NCBI GenBank assembly: GCA_019096065.1
Contig: JAGUCH010000002.1
Span: 12,846,501 to 12,910,500 of the forward strand
Length of the DNA: 64,000 bases
Reading direction: 5' to 3'
Origin: Paracyclopina nana
Lineage: Eukaryota; Arthropoda; Copepoda; Cyclopoida; Cyclopettidae
Shown: positions 9,193 to 19,205 of the stretch, piece after piece
Numbering within the stretch: position 1 is the stretch's first letter
Layout: each line of letters opens with the position of its first letter
Translations under genes and position numbers: made by a program
The notes under the pieces: model-generated
Database searches by the model: none
Seen by the model: only the letters and a program-made list of their open reading frames with translations
What the model was told of the DNA's origin: nothing

Positions 9193-11257
9193 CAACTAAT
9201 GCTAGCAATGTGACAATGGCTGCTAGGTTGCGTGCTCTAAAGGCTTCTGTTGGCCTTGATACACTGCATTCATCCGTGTTTTTAAGGGCTCAAAATCCCG
9301 TGTGCTTTTTCTGCCAATCGTTTTTAGTATACTATATTGTGTAGCATTTTGCTTAGCTCGTGCGGGAATGCACTTAAGTTAGTGCAGTTAGGGTATGTAT
9401 ATAACTCGCGGCGCTTGCTTTTCTTTGCACAAACTTTGCATATAGCGCATGAAAAGAAGAAGAATGGTAGTGACTTTCTAATAATGCTCGAGTTTCCGAA
9501 GACAGTTCCATGTCAATTGTCAAAAATCAATCGCTAACTGATTTTTCATAGCTGTTCACAAGCCTTTCATCATGTAGCTGTTGGTGCTAACACAAGAGAG
9601 TGTCAATGACGAGATACACCATTAACACTGAAAAAGGCAGCGTTTGTAGCTAGTCTGGCTACAAATCAAAATTGTGTAGAAGGCTGTCATGCAACAATGT
9701 TATGCATTCTTGTCACAACAAAACATTAATTTCGATCATTATTAGCAATACAGGAGGACTAAAATCATCATAAGTAGTTTTTCTCTACTACAGCAATTTC
9801 TCTTATTTTACTCACAGTTGGAAAAAGCTGTCTCCGAACAGTTCAATTTGTTGTCTTTTGAAGAGGAATTTTTGCATGTAGTTAAAGTAGCCAAATGGCG
9901 TAATTGCAATCATGAGTTTACCTGAAGAGTTCCATTTCGGGTTGTCTTTGGCGTTCACGTCCAACCAAAAGCTCGAGGTTCCAGCGTTGCTCGTGCTTGA
10001 AGAGGTACTGCTTTGGCGCGAGTAGGAAAACATGCTTCACAATTATTACTTCGACCGTGGGCTATCGAGAGAAGGAAAGCAACTGATGACAAAGTCCCGT
10101 CGTTTTTCAATTACTTCATGCATATGCAATTCTCATGGGAACCTTTGCCTTGTAATTGCTGTTTACGTTTATATAGCTCGAGCAATTGCTTACAAGAGAG
10201 TGAGTGAGAAATCGAAGACCTTTTATGATATTGCAAATACGAGAATAACGCAGAAAATCAGGAGGGTACGCGGTATGCAATAATTTATCGAAATTGCCTC
10301 CGTTCCTTCTTTGAGGTTTGGAAATTTCATTTTTCCCATTCACCGCAATGTCTGACCATGATAAAAGTATTGAAGTGGATTTTCTATTCTCACAGAATAT
10401 ATCATCAAAGGCAGATTTTTTCCTCTCAGTTTTGAAGGCTGACTTCCACATTATTTGCAAACTCCCCAGTGCATTTCTTGCAACAATGGGGAAAACGCAT
10501 CGCTAAAAAGCCTTGATTGCATCGAGAAAACCAAGATCTATACTTACTTGAAAAGACAGTAGAGAATGTTGGTTATTGGTAGTGCTTCGAAGCTGAAAAA
10601 GCTTGACCGTTTACCAAAAGTTTGGGATTTGCTGCTCGTTACTTCGCAATGGGAAGTCCAGGCTACAACTGATTGCAAACCTGAGGCATCCAGACATAGT
10701 GATGAAGTCGGTCATGGATGGTTGATTCGAGGACACTTTTGACCACACACACCCTCATTTCAAAGTTGGTAGCTAGCTTAAGCGTGCTGCTGAAAAAGGG
10801 CGCTTTGCCAGCGTCGTCATCGTGAGATATTCTCAATATTGCACACTTCGACGTGCGTAACGCTATTTGTCAATTACTATTGTACACTTAAAACATCCTT
10901 TGTCAAGAGAATTTCTGCGACATGTTTTCCTCGCAATTTGCTCCGAATTACCAACTTTTCTTCCAGCAAGCTGAAATTTGAGAATAAGTGTGGACTAGCA
11001 TATTCTAGAACACAGAAAAGCCTTGGCCTGAAAAGTTTTCAATTTCTAGTCCATAGGAACTTTTCTTCCTCAATTACAGACCTCTGCTGTCGTCGCAAAA
11101 CGAATTTTGCTACCTCCCTTACTATAGATCATCTTGCTACCTCCTTGAATTTATTTTTTTGTCATGGAAGAAATACAGAAAATTGTAATTTTACCTCGAA
11201 AACTCTCCTTTGCTGAGCATTCACCACCATTCGTTGATGAAGTGCAATTTTTTAAAG
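9193..11257. other. intergenic, no gene recognised
   Basis: Several open frames of 60-125 codons occur (for example 10839-11216 on the plus strand). They start at non-ATG codons or lack any domain or splice partner. A minus-strand frame from 10033 with a GTAAAC donor at 9921 might be a lone exon but has no compatible partner. The retrotransposon was inserted at the right edge. Confidence 0.45.
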
Positions 11258-11262
11258 CTTTC
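11258..11262. repeat. target-site duplication CTTTC, left
   Basis: CTTTC directly before the left LTR is repeated exactly at 21683-21687 after the right LTR. Five base pairs is the usual duplication length for BEL-type integrases. Confidence 0.9.
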
Positions 11263-11511
11263 TGAAAGGAAGATAACCAATGGTACTATGCCTTAGGAGA
11301 GTCTTCCAGAATACGCAGTGAAGCCAAAGTCTTGAAATAAAGAACTTTGTACAAAAGCACCGGATAAAGGACAACTTGTTGATATGGGAAACAAAACAGA
11401 ACTGACTATATTTTAGCGGTATAAGCTGACAAACAGTAAGCTGACAAAGTAGACTGAGAAGCGTCTTCTTCTAGCGAGGTTGCGTGGAACGGAGATCGAA
11501 CTTTCCTTTCA
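11263..11511 (-). repeat. 3' LTR of the BEL/Pao element
   Basis: Matches 21436-21682 over its whole length apart from AATGG/GAGG, GAAATAAAG/GAATAAAG, TTTGT/TTCGT and ACCGGATAAAGG/GCCGAGTAAGG differences. Terminal dinucleotides are TG...CA. Confidence 0.95.
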
Positions 11512-11519
11512 TTCCCCGC
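11512..11519 (-). promoter_or_regulatory. polypurine tract (plus-strand primer)
   Basis: Immediately before the 3' LTR the sense (minus) strand reads GCGGGGAA, a purine-rich run abutting the LTR as expected for the RNase H-resistant primer of second-strand DNA synthesis. It lies 22 nt after the stop codon of the last ORF. Confidence 0.7.
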
Positions 11520-11541
11520 ATTCAGCGAAACAGCTGAATCT

Positions 11542-12762
11542 TCAATCAAGGAGATCGTAGTTCGGCTTCTCGTCATCGGCCATGTCCTCGTCCTCGGAAT
11601 GGTGGTCCAAGAGCTCTTCGTTAGCGTGTTCTTCTTTGACCTCGGGTTTCGGTGCAAACAGTTGCTCGACGGAAGGAAGGGGGGCTGCGGCAATTGCAGC
11701 CTTCAATTGATCGATTTGGGCCTGACGTGTAGACAAGGCCTTAGGGGGACCTGGGGGCGGTGTGGACGGTCTCTTCGGCATCGGTGGCGGCGGCGGTACT
11801 GGAATAATGGCTCCAGAGTCTGTGGAGGTTACCGAGGTAGCTGGCGTAGTTGTCCCTGACGTCATGGGGCTTTCGTCAGTGAATTCCGCAGCTGATGACG
11901 ATGACGTAGATGGGGCCGTTAAGTCGATCAAGTCCGGGGTCTGGACCGGCCGGGTCTGGCCTCGAAGGTACCCCACAAAGTCCGCCTCGCCTTTCCGGAT
12001 CTGGTAGCGCTGGTGATCCTCCAATTGATGCTTTGGATCCAAGTCAAACAAGTCCTGTACGCTGACGTCAGGGTGCTTCTTGAGCAAGTGCGCTAGGCCA
12101 GTCACCGGGACGACGACTGCCTGTGATCCGGAATGTGTGGATGCCAAGCCGATCGGGTCAGTCCTGGGGTCTCTGAACGAGAATGAGATGGCGTGGTTCC
12201 TTGGCAGGCTCTCAGCACCCCTCAGCTTCGAGGGGCCCGAGCTCGACTTTCTCGACGCTAATGCAGACCCCGATTTCTCGGCAATCATGCGCTCCAAGGT
12301 TTCTCGTTCCCTTTTCAGGAAGACGTGACCTTTCAGAGCCAACTCCCTATCGTCCTCGGTTTGTCGCTCACGCCTGAGCTTGAACAGATCGCCGGTGAAA
12401 CCCATCGCCTGGGCCTCGTTTACATATGCGTTATACAAGTCCGGATACAGCTTCAACGCATCTTCAAATCGGGTTTTGGCTATGTAGATCAGCCTCGCTT
12501 CGTCAAGCTTTGTCCACGGCAGACGTTGCTTGAGCTGATCAATTGTCAGCTTTGAAAAATGACCCGCCACTTCTGGGGTCGCTAATACGCGGTTTTTCGG
12601 GTCAAAAAAGGCTGAAGCTACGTCCATACCTTTACTTTTCAGGTCCCTCACATATATCGGGGGAATGTTGAACGGGTACCGCTTTTCTTCCGGGACCGGG
12701 CCTCGCTTTGTTTGGTAGCTTTGGCGGTGTTTGACGTAGCTATTGCTGCTTCGGTGGGCCAT
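11542..12762 (-). CDS. extra ORF downstream of pol in the BEL/Pao element, unknown function
   Basis: An uninterrupted 406-residue frame occupies the place where env lies in retrovirus-like elements, but nothing in it resembles an envelope protein. It has no signal peptide, no membrane span and no cysteine pattern. Residues 1-180 are charged and helical (start MAHRSSNSYVKHRQSY, with FSKLTIDQLKQRLPW). Residues 260-340 are Ser/Thr/Pro rich with PVPPPPPMPKRPS. The C-terminal 30 residues are strongly acidic (EDEDMADDEKPNYDLLD). Such composition fits a disordered regulatory or nucleic-acid-associated protein, but I do not recognise a domain. Long uninterrupted length alongside an intact pol suggests it is maintained. 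How it is expressed (subgenomic RNA, splicing, reinitiation) is not visible. Confidence 0.75.
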   Translation of the reverse strand: MAHRSSNSYVKHRQSYQTKRGPVPEEKRYPFNIPPIYVRDLKSKGMDVASAFFDPKNRVLATPEVAGHFSKLTIDQLKQRLPWTKLDEARLIYIAKTRFEDALKLYPDLYNAYVNEAQAMGFTGDLFKLRRERQTEDDRELALKGHVFLKRERETLERMIAEKSGSALASRKSSSGPSKLRGAESLPRNHAISFSFRDPRTDPIGLASTHSGSQAVVVPVTGLAHLLKKHPDVSVQDLFDLDPKHQLEDHQRYQIRKGEADFVGYLRGQTRPVQTPDLIDLTAPSTSSSSAAEFTDESPMTSGTTTPATSVTSTDSGAIIPVPPPPPMPKRPSTPPPGPPKALSTRQAQIDQLKAAIAAAPLPSVEQLFAPKPEVKEEHANEELLDHHSEDEDMADDEKPNYDLLD

Positions 12763-13175
12763 CTTGGGAGCTTCGATACTACTTATCGGTTGCGTTGCGA
12801 ATTGGAATGATGCTTGTCTTCCTCAAGACTCGCTTTTTATAGTGGGAAAGCTGAGTTTGTAACCTTGGAGCTCGCCCTGTGTTGAGATGATTTATTGCCG
12901 CTACCTACGTGTCAATCTAACCGGGTGTTTCTTATGTAGCGGAATTGGTCTTCACGCCATGTGACGTTTGCTCAACTCGCACCCTGTTTGTTTACGGCTT
13001 TTTGCCGCGCAGTTCACGGTTCGAATCCTTCCCCGCCTCGTGAAGAATTCACGAGTGACGTCATCAGTCATTGACGAATCGTGGACGCGGTTACATCTCT
13101 TTCGAGACTTTGTTTACTTTTCAGCTTTTTGCTAGTCACGGCTCTTTAAAAACTGAAACCTTGTACTTTTTAACC
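12763..13175. other. spacer between pol and the 3' ORF with tRNA-like A and B boxes
   Basis: No coding frame. On the plus strand (antisense to the element) TAGCGGAATTGG at 12937-12948 fits the pol III A-box consensus and GGTTCGAATCC at 13018-13028 is a perfect B box, 92 bp end to end. I could not fold a full tRNA around them. On the element's sense strand this interval would hold any promoter or splice acceptor for the 3' ORF. Confidence 0.35.
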
Positions 13176-16100
13176 TTAGTAAAGTACATTTAAAGGTATT
13201 ATTTGGCGTATTGAATACGTCTCTAGCCTTGGTGGCTTTATTTCTAAGCCTGGCATCTTGGATTGGTTCCTGGCAATTAGCATAGCGCATTTTCGAGCCA
13301 GGCCATCGGCGTCACGAAGAATTTTGTGAATTTTTCCCCATTTCCATGAGCTTCTGGGGACGTGCTCGTTCGATTCCATTAGGATGCAGATTTCCCCGCA
13401 TTTTGGGTCATCTCGAAAAGCAGTCCATTTCGGGTAAGCTTTTAACTCGTTTATTATACTTGACGTCCAATTTTTCCAGAAATCGTCGATGACGTCACGT
13501 ATGTTCAAGTACAAGTTCGCGAACTTGTTTTCGTTCAGCAGCCTCAATTGGCTCGAGTCAAAATCGATCCCGCACTTCAAGAGATCATTGATGCAGAGGA
13601 GGCCTTCTACTTCGTCTGTCTGGATGTATTCGATTGGCCTCGCGTTTATCAAGTCTGATATCATTGCCAGTGAAGTCATCAGTCCATCCAGCGTAAATTC
13701 ATACGATTTTAAGTCTGGCAGCCTCATTTTTGCTAAATGGACCATTTTTTCAGCCAAACCATTGTTCTGTGGACTGTAAACTGGCGAGTAGTCCCAATGC
13801 TCGATTGTCATCGTCTCTGCTAAGCTTTGTCTGTCTGGGACAAGTAATTTCTCTGCAGCGCAGAACTGGGGCGCATTGTCAGATCTGACAGTCTTGGGAA
13901 TTCTGTACCTACTTGCAAAGCGCTGTAGAGCTGTCAGAATATGCTCTGTGGCCATACTTTCTGCCATTTCGATGTGGACAGCATGTGTCTGCTGACATAC
14001 AATGATAAGTAAGTAATACTTGTATATTGGACGCCCAATTTGCACTTTTGCAGGTCCTGCAAAGTCTATCGAGACGGTCTCGAATAGCTTTAGTGTCTCT
14101 AGATGCCTGTCAGGCAAAGGCGCCATGTGTTGACTCTGATAAGGTTTACCTTTGGTCAAGTTGCATTGAACACAGTGTCTGACAATTCTTTTTGTCAAGT
14201 CTCTCAGTCCTTTCACGTGGAAGAACTTTAAAAATTCGTTCATAGTATCTCTGACTGAGGCATGGTTCACTTCGTGAATGTTCAGAACTATTAGGTACGT
14301 CAAATGATGCTTTTTAGGCAGCATAATAGGCCTTTTTTGATACACAGAGATCGCTTGCATGCCCTCAAGCCTGGATTCCCCGCGTATGATGCCATTGGCA
14401 TCTACTTGGGCATTGAAAGCTCGAAATTCTTCCTTCAGGTGAGAATTCACGTCTGAAAAAACTTCCGCTTGAGCTTCTTTAATGACAAAAGTCAGTGCAT
14501 GTTTCATGTCTCGCACTTTTGAAGTCTTTTGCTTTAGCTGAAAGACTGGTAGGACGTTTTTTCTATCGGCTACATCGTGCTTTTCAATGCACTTTGAGGC
14601 CAGTTTGTCTCGTATGCCCATCAGGCGCCAGACATGTTTCAGCAGCCTCATCAAATCATTGTATTTGAAAGCCAAGTACTCGTGGCTGAATAGAACTTTT
14701 TTGTTTAATTTTGACACGTATTCCATCGTGTTAGGCCTCTTTTCGGGCCAGTCAGCGTTCAGCTTGAACAGACCTCTTATTTTGTCAAATGACATTGACG
14801 GGTAGAAGTTTTTCAGCTTTAGATGGCTGAATAAGCATATTTTGGCTATGGAAGTTCGTATTTCTTCCGCGTCTTCTTCCGGCATTACTTCGAATTCGTC
14901 TCCGGAATCGATTTTGTAATCTGGGCTTTCTAAATCTGGTCCTTTGAACCAGAGCTTTGATTCAGCCACGAACTCGTCAAAGTTAAGGCCTCGAGTGCCT
15001 TTGTCACTTGGGTTTTTGTCTGTAGCTATGTAATGCCATTCGTTGGCTTTTGTAGCTTCTCTGACCACAGACACTCTGGTAGCTACGAATGGAACCAGTC
15101 TTCGCTGGGTTCTTTTAATCCACCAGAGCGCGCATTTTGAATCCAGGTAATAGTGAATGTCCTCTGGAGCAATTATATGATCTACTTCTTTCAGATTCAT
15201 ATCAGTCTGAGGCACTATTTGAGCTGCGCAGACCGCGCCCATCAATTCAGCCTGTGGAATTGTCCTTCCGGAAGCCGAAATGAGCCTCTTTTTCGCTACG
15301 AGCAGGTGAGCACTAATTCTCGGCTGACCCATGTCTTCATATATATTGCGAATGTAGACTGCTACGCAGTAAGCTTTCTTTGAAGCATCGCAAAAAGCAT
15401 GCAGCTCTCTCTTTTTGAAATTCACAGTAGATATATAGCGAGGTAAGACTATCTCGTTAATTCTGCAGCCCTCGTTAACGAACTGTTGAAATGCCTTCAG
15501 TATTGGGCTTATCCTTTCGTCCTTCTCGATGTAGTTATAGAGCTTGTCATCCCAGCCCAGTTTTAACGTGTCATTAAGACCCCAGACTTCCTGGGCGATG
15601 AGTCTCCCTTTCAGTGTAAATGGGGCTAACAGATCATGTGGGTCATAGATTTGAGCTACGACTGAAACTATGTATCGTCTCGTCACTATTTTGAGATCGT
15701 CATCGCTGAGCCCATTTTTCAATGGATTGAAAGTGATCTCGTCTGTGCTAGATTGCCACTTGATGCCAAGGGCTTTCACATCCGGATTGTTTGAACTCAG
15801 CTCAAAAGCTGGATGCCAATCTTTATTGTCAATTTGGGTCATGAAGTCTCTATCTGAGCTGACCCACTTTTTGAACACCATTTTCGATTTAGCGTGTACG
15901 TTTTTTACGTCATCATATACTGCCAGAGCTTCCTCTGTGGTGTTGCAGCTGAAGATGATGTCATCCATGTACAGGCACGAGTTGAACACGTACTCAGTCA
16001 GTGGATGTAATTTGCCCTCTTTGGCAATCTCTTTCATAGTGTATAGTGCAGCATATGGTGATGCCACGTTGCCAAAGACCCATGAGTCAAACTCGTATGC

Positions 16101-17342
16101 TTGGCCTCTATGTATTAATCTGTGAAACCTCTTGTCTTCTTGCATCAGGTGTACGTTGAGGAACATTTTCACAGCGTCAGCTATGTAAGCTTTTGGACGC
16201 ATCCGGAAGCGAAGCCAAATGGCCCAAATGTCGCCTTGCAGCTTTTGGCCAGTTAGTACTTGCGAATTTAGTGAAGTCTTTTTGGCCCCAAAAGGCCTGG
16301 CAGCGTCCATGCAGACCCTGACCTTCGTGGAAGCCCTGTCAAGCTTGACTACCATCACTCGTGGTATATAGAAGCCTACTAGCTTGTCTTCGTCATCGCG
16401 AAGAAGTCTCAAAGCTCCATGAGCCACCATTTCCTCTATGGCATCATCTACTTGTTTCATTAGCTCAGGACCCAATTTTTGTTCCTGTTTTAGCTCGAAA
16501 GTTAGTACTTGCCAATAGTTATTTGGCAGATCCGGCGGATCCGGATAGTTTTTGAATGGTACTCGCATTGCCTTGTGGCCTTTCTCGTTAGTATGAATAG
16601 TGCTGCTGATGATGTCTCTAGCACGTAACTCGTCTGCAGTCAGTAATTCTACTGGGTTTGCTAAAGTGAGGCCTTGCGTGTCATCATCGAATATCTTTTT
16701 CATAATGTATTTTAGCTCCGGGCATTCACTTTCGATAGCTTCGCATGTCAGCAAAGTTACTGGCTTTTTGCATTCCGGAGAAGTGTACGTCAAAGTATTG
16801 CCAAAGATAGTTTTTCTGACTAATGGAGAGCCGACTTTCCCATCGGACTTGTCTCCAAAGCTTTGATGCAAAGCCGGATAGTTGATGCCAAGCAGTATTT
16901 CAACTGGTCCTTTTACTAATTCCGGAAACTCGATCGGTTCCAGGAACTTAAACTTTTTCTTTAGCTTCGCATAGTTTGGCAGTTTAATGAGCTTGTTGAT
17001 CGCGTCAGAAGTGTAAGCACTGATCTTGAACTGCTCACTATCTAGACTTTCAGTACTTCTGATTGTGATGTCACATTTGTGACTCAAAAAGTCCTGCTTT
17101 TGATCATTTATGGACGAGACTGAATACGCTACTTTCTGACCTTGTAAATTTAAGGTCTTATGCAGCGATGTGCTTATAAAGGAGCTACTCGAAGCTTCGT
17201 CTAGAACCATATTAGTCTTTATTTGCTTGTTGCCATTAGATATATACACTGGAACTACTCTAAAGCATCTAGAGTCTGACTTTTTTGGTTCCTCCACTTT
17301 TCTTTGAATGTCAATCATTTGCATGGCTACTTCCTCGGGCAT
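13176..17342 (-). CDS. BEL/Pao pol polyprotein (protease, RT, RNase H, integrase)
   Basis: A single open frame of 1388 residues. An aspartic protease lies near residues 25-180, with its active-site segment reading LDEAS (47-51) where related elements have D-(S/D/E)-G-S; the Gly-to-Ala change is unusual. Reverse transcriptase spans about 260-560, with YIADAVKMF (catalytic Asp 389) and YMDDI (458-462). RNase H follows around AFCDASKKAYCVAVY. The integrase has an HHCC zinc segment (HxxxxH...CVQC), then DFAGP, RSDNAPQF and NNGLAEKM supplying the D,D,E triad. A C-terminal DUF5641-type segment (PRSSWKWGKI) ends the protein. The ATG is 5 nt after the gag stop codon and in another frame, so pol needs reinitiation or frameshifting. 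No internal stop is present. Confidence 0.95.
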   Translation of the reverse strand: MPEEVAMQMIDIQRKVEEPKKSDSRCFRVVPVYISNGNKQIKTNMVLDEASSSSFISTSLHKTLNLQGQKVAYSVSSINDQKQDFLSHKCDITIRSTESLDSEQFKISAYTSDAINKLIKLPNYAKLKKKFKFLEPIEFPELVKGPVEILLGINYPALHQSFGDKSDGKVGSPLVRKTIFGNTLTYTSPECKKPVTLLTCEAIESECPELKYIMKKIFDDDTQGLTLANPVELLTADELRARDIISSTIHTNEKGHKAMRVPFKNYPDPPDLPNNYWQVLTFELKQEQKLGPELMKQVDDAIEEMVAHGALRLLRDDEDKLVGFYIPRVMVVKLDRASTKVRVCMDAARPFGAKKTSLNSQVLTGQKLQGDIWAIWLRFRMRPKAYIADAVKMFLNVHLMQEDKRFHRLIHRGQAYEFDSWVFGNVASPYAALYTMKEIAKEGKLHPLTEYVFNSCLYMDDIIFSCNTTEEALAVYDDVKNVHAKSKMVFKKWVSSDRDFMTQIDNKDWHPAFELSSNNPDVKALGIKWQSSTDEITFNPLKNGLSDDDLKIVTRRYIVSVVAQIYDPHDLLAPFTLKGRLIAQEVWGLNDTLKLGWDDKLYNYIEKDERISPILKAFQQFVNEGCRINEIVLPRYISTVNFKKRELHAFCDASKKAYCVAVYIRNIYEDMGQPRISAHLLVAKKRLISASGRTIPQAELMGAVCAAQIVPQTDMNLKEVDHIIAPEDIHYYLDSKCALWWIKRTQRRLVPFVATRVSVVREATKANEWHYIATDKNPSDKGTRGLNFDEFVAESKLWFKGPDLESPDYKIDSGDEFEVMPEEDAEEIRTSIAKICLFSHLKLKNFYPSMSFDKIRGLFKLNADWPEKRPNTMEYVSKLNKKVLFSHEYLAFKYNDLMRLLKHVWRLMGIRDKLASKCIEKHDVADRKNVLPVFQLKQKTSKVRDMKHALTFVIKEAQAEVFSDVNSHLKEEFRAFNAQVDANGIIRGESRLEGMQAISVYQKRPIMLPKKHHLTYLIVLNIHEVNHASVRDTMNEFLKFFHVKGLRDLTKRIVRHCVQCNLTKGKPYQSQHMAPLPDRHLETLKLFETVSIDFAGPAKVQIGRPIYKYYLLIIVCQQTHAVHIEMAESMATEHILTALQRFASRYRIPKTVRSDNAPQFCAAEKLLVPDRQSLAETMTIEHWDYSPVYSPQNNGLAEKMVHLAKMRLPDLKSYEFTLDGLMTSLAMISDLINARPIEYIQTDEVEGLLCINDLLKCGIDFDSSQLRLLNENKFANLYLNIRDVIDDFWKNWTSSIINELKAYPKWTAFRDDPKCGEICILMESNEHVPRSSWKWGKIHKILRDADGLARKCAMLIARNQSKMPGLEIKPPRLETYSIRQIIPLNVLY

Positions 17343-17347
17343 CCGGG

Positions 17348-18823
17348 TTACTGTGGAGGCTGGTTTCCTTGGGATGCCCTGGCAGCCTCTAAAAAAGACT
17401 GTTGATGTTCCAGTAGTGTGGCTAATGTGGTCTCCATTGCCTTGAGCTTGTCAGCTACGCTCTTTTCCTGCTTTTCTCTGTCTCTTTTTTCAAAAAAGTT
17501 GTGGAGCAGGCTGTGATGAGGGTGCTGGCACTTTGTGCATTTTGCCGCTGTGCAATTCATTCGTCTGTGCTTCGAGTCGATGCAGCGCATGCACAGTCTT
17601 TTCTGTATACACAAGTCATACTTGTCTTTCGCTGACATCCGTATGAACTGCTTGCATTGTGGGGTTTTATGATTGTCTTTCCCACAGACTTGACAGTCAT
17701 TGACATCTAAACTGCGTACCGCAGTTGACAAGCATGGCCCCGAGTTTTCTTCTTCATAATCCGTTGAATAATCCGAGGGGCTTTCTATTTCTTCTTCTTC
17801 TCCGGAATCGTCCTGTGTCAGCAGCGTCACTGCTTTCTTTTTTGTTTCCGGAGCGGCCGATGCCGCAGTTTTCGTAGGTTCCTTCAATTTCGTCTCGTAG
17901 CTCGTGAGCCTCATAATGGACAGCTTCCACTCAATGAACTGTAGAATTGCTTTCACCGAGTGCTCATGGTGTCCCAGCTGAATGAAGTCTTCATATCGCT
18001 GTTTCGAGCTCTCTTTCCAGTTCATGACATACAGTACCGAGTCTATTTCCGATCCGGCATTTAACCTTCTTCTTGCGGCCTCGTCTTGATAGTATCGCAT
18101 GATGTCAAGCAGAATTCCCTTGTATTCCAGCATTGACTCGCGCTTTTGATGATCGAGAGGCGTCATTTTTGATAGTTTTGACAGGAGAAAGCCTCGTCGG
18201 CCTTTCAAGTCCGCGTACAAGCTATCGAGCTTTTCAATCGCGTTCGCGAGGTTCAATAAGTTCCAGGGTTTAAAATTTCTAATTTCTATTTCAGGTTCAC
18301 CCTCTACACTGTCCTTCAACAGCATAAGCTTGTTTTCCGGAGAGATGCTCACATTTTTGATGACTCTAATGAAGAATCGATCCCTGAACTCCTGGTAGTC
18401 ACCGATGTCACCTGCAAACTTCATTTTTGGGATGTCACTTTCCTTGGGCAGTCTGTCTTTTTGCTTGTCATAGATCTGACTAAGCCTGAATTGATGCAAA
18501 TACAGGTCCGCCCATTCTTCGACTTCCTCTTTCTGTGGTTTCGTTGTTTGCGGATTCAAAACTGTCCGTAGCAAAACGAAGCTTTCTTCTTCTGGCTCGT
18601 CCCTTGGGACCTGAGCTTGTTGGGGTCTTGGCAGCCCACCTCGTCTACGGTTTGAGCCTCGTGGTCTGAATACATAAGACCTGTTGGATTCAGCGTCCGA
18701 TGGGTACTCGTTGTCCTCATCATTCCGAGGAGGAGTAATGCTGGGTAGCTTTTTAAACTCCCTTGGGACTGCCTTCTCTTTGAGCTCCTCCAGCTTCTTT
18801 TTCCAGGGTGAGTGTCTTTTCAT
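17348..18823 (-). CDS. BEL/Pao gag, C-terminal part (DUF1759-like + zinc knuckles)
   Basis: A 491-residue frame. The centre (about 125-320, with MKFAGDIGDYQEFRDRF) corresponds to the DUF1759-type capsid region of BEL/Pao gag proteins. The C-terminus has two C-x2-C-x4-H-x4-C knuckles (CQVCGKDNHKTPQC and CMRCIDSKHRRMNC) followed by CTKCQHPHHSLLH, the nucleic-acid-binding nucleocapsid arrangement usual for this group. Its upstream part continues in another frame at 18753-19205. The stop codon is followed after 5 nt by the ATG of pol. The ATG given at its start is simply the first in this frame and probably not a true initiation site. Confidence 0.9.
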   Translation of the reverse strand: MKRHSPWKKKLEELKEKAVPREFKKLPSITPPRNDEDNEYPSDAESNRSYVFRPRGSNRRRGGLPRPQQAQVPRDEPEEESFVLLRTVLNPQTTKPQKEEVEEWADLYLHQFRLSQIYDKQKDRLPKESDIPKMKFAGDIGDYQEFRDRFFIRVIKNVSISPENKLMLLKDSVEGEPEIEIRNFKPWNLLNLANAIEKLDSLYADLKGRRGFLLSKLSKMTPLDHQKRESMLEYKGILLDIMRYYQDEAARRRLNAGSEIDSVLYVMNWKESSKQRYEDFIQLGHHEHSVKAILQFIEWKLSIMRLTSYETKLKEPTKTAASAAPETKKKAVTLLTQDDSGEEEEIESPSDYSTDYEEENSGPCLSTAVRSLDVNDCQVCGKDNHKTPQCKQFIRMSAKDKYDLCIQKRLCMRCIDSKHRRMNCTAAKCTKCQHPHHSLLHNFFEKRDREKQEKSVADKLKAMETTLATLLEHQQSFLEAARASQGNQPPQ

Positions 18824-19205
18824 ATTCGATTTGCGCGGTTTTTAGCTTAGCAGCCAGGTCCTGTTCGTTGACGTCAGGCTGCTTTTGATCCTGCACTTTG
18901 CTTTTTGGATCTAGGTTGCTTGCCCCTTGTAGAGTCTTGGGTTTTGTACCCGTTGCCTTAGGGGCAGTCTTCCCCGCTTTTGCCATTGCGCCGTCTGTTT
19001 CTTTATTGCGATCGTCTAGGATCTTTTCTAGAAAGCCCATCTCTTTGTTGTAGTAGTCATCGAAGTCTTTAGCTACTGACCTGTCTTTTGGCAGCAGTTT
19101 GCCGATTTCATTGGCCAAAAGCTCTGTTTGGTTCACGGTTTTAGTGACCGTGCACAGACCGCTTTCTTCAGGGGCTGTTCTGCCTCCTGTAACAGGAGCT
19201 TGCAT
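18753..19205 (-). pseudogene. BEL/Pao gag, middle part in a shifted frame
   Basis: A 150-residue frame that overlaps the N-terminal part by 73 bp and the C-terminal part by 71 bp, each time in a different frame. The sequence is helical and charged and continues the coiled-coil character of the first part (TVNQTELLANEIGKLL). Two opposite one-base shifts, one in each overlap, would make a single gag. I read this as damage by indels. A programmed shift is possible but would need two sites. Confidence 0.6.

Noticed and set aside
9922-10033. Minus-strand frame starting MFSYSRQSSTSSSTSNAG with a GTAAAC donor
   Set aside because: An in-frame stop lies just upstream. The phase-1 donor does not join in frame to the exon at 9192, and no other partner was found.
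10839-11216. 125-codon plus-strand open frame
   Set aside because: No ATG at its start, no domain and AT-rich codon use; likely chance.
11542-12762. Envelope gene in the retrotransposon
   Set aside because: The ORF is in the right place, but there is no signal peptide, transmembrane span or cysteine framework.
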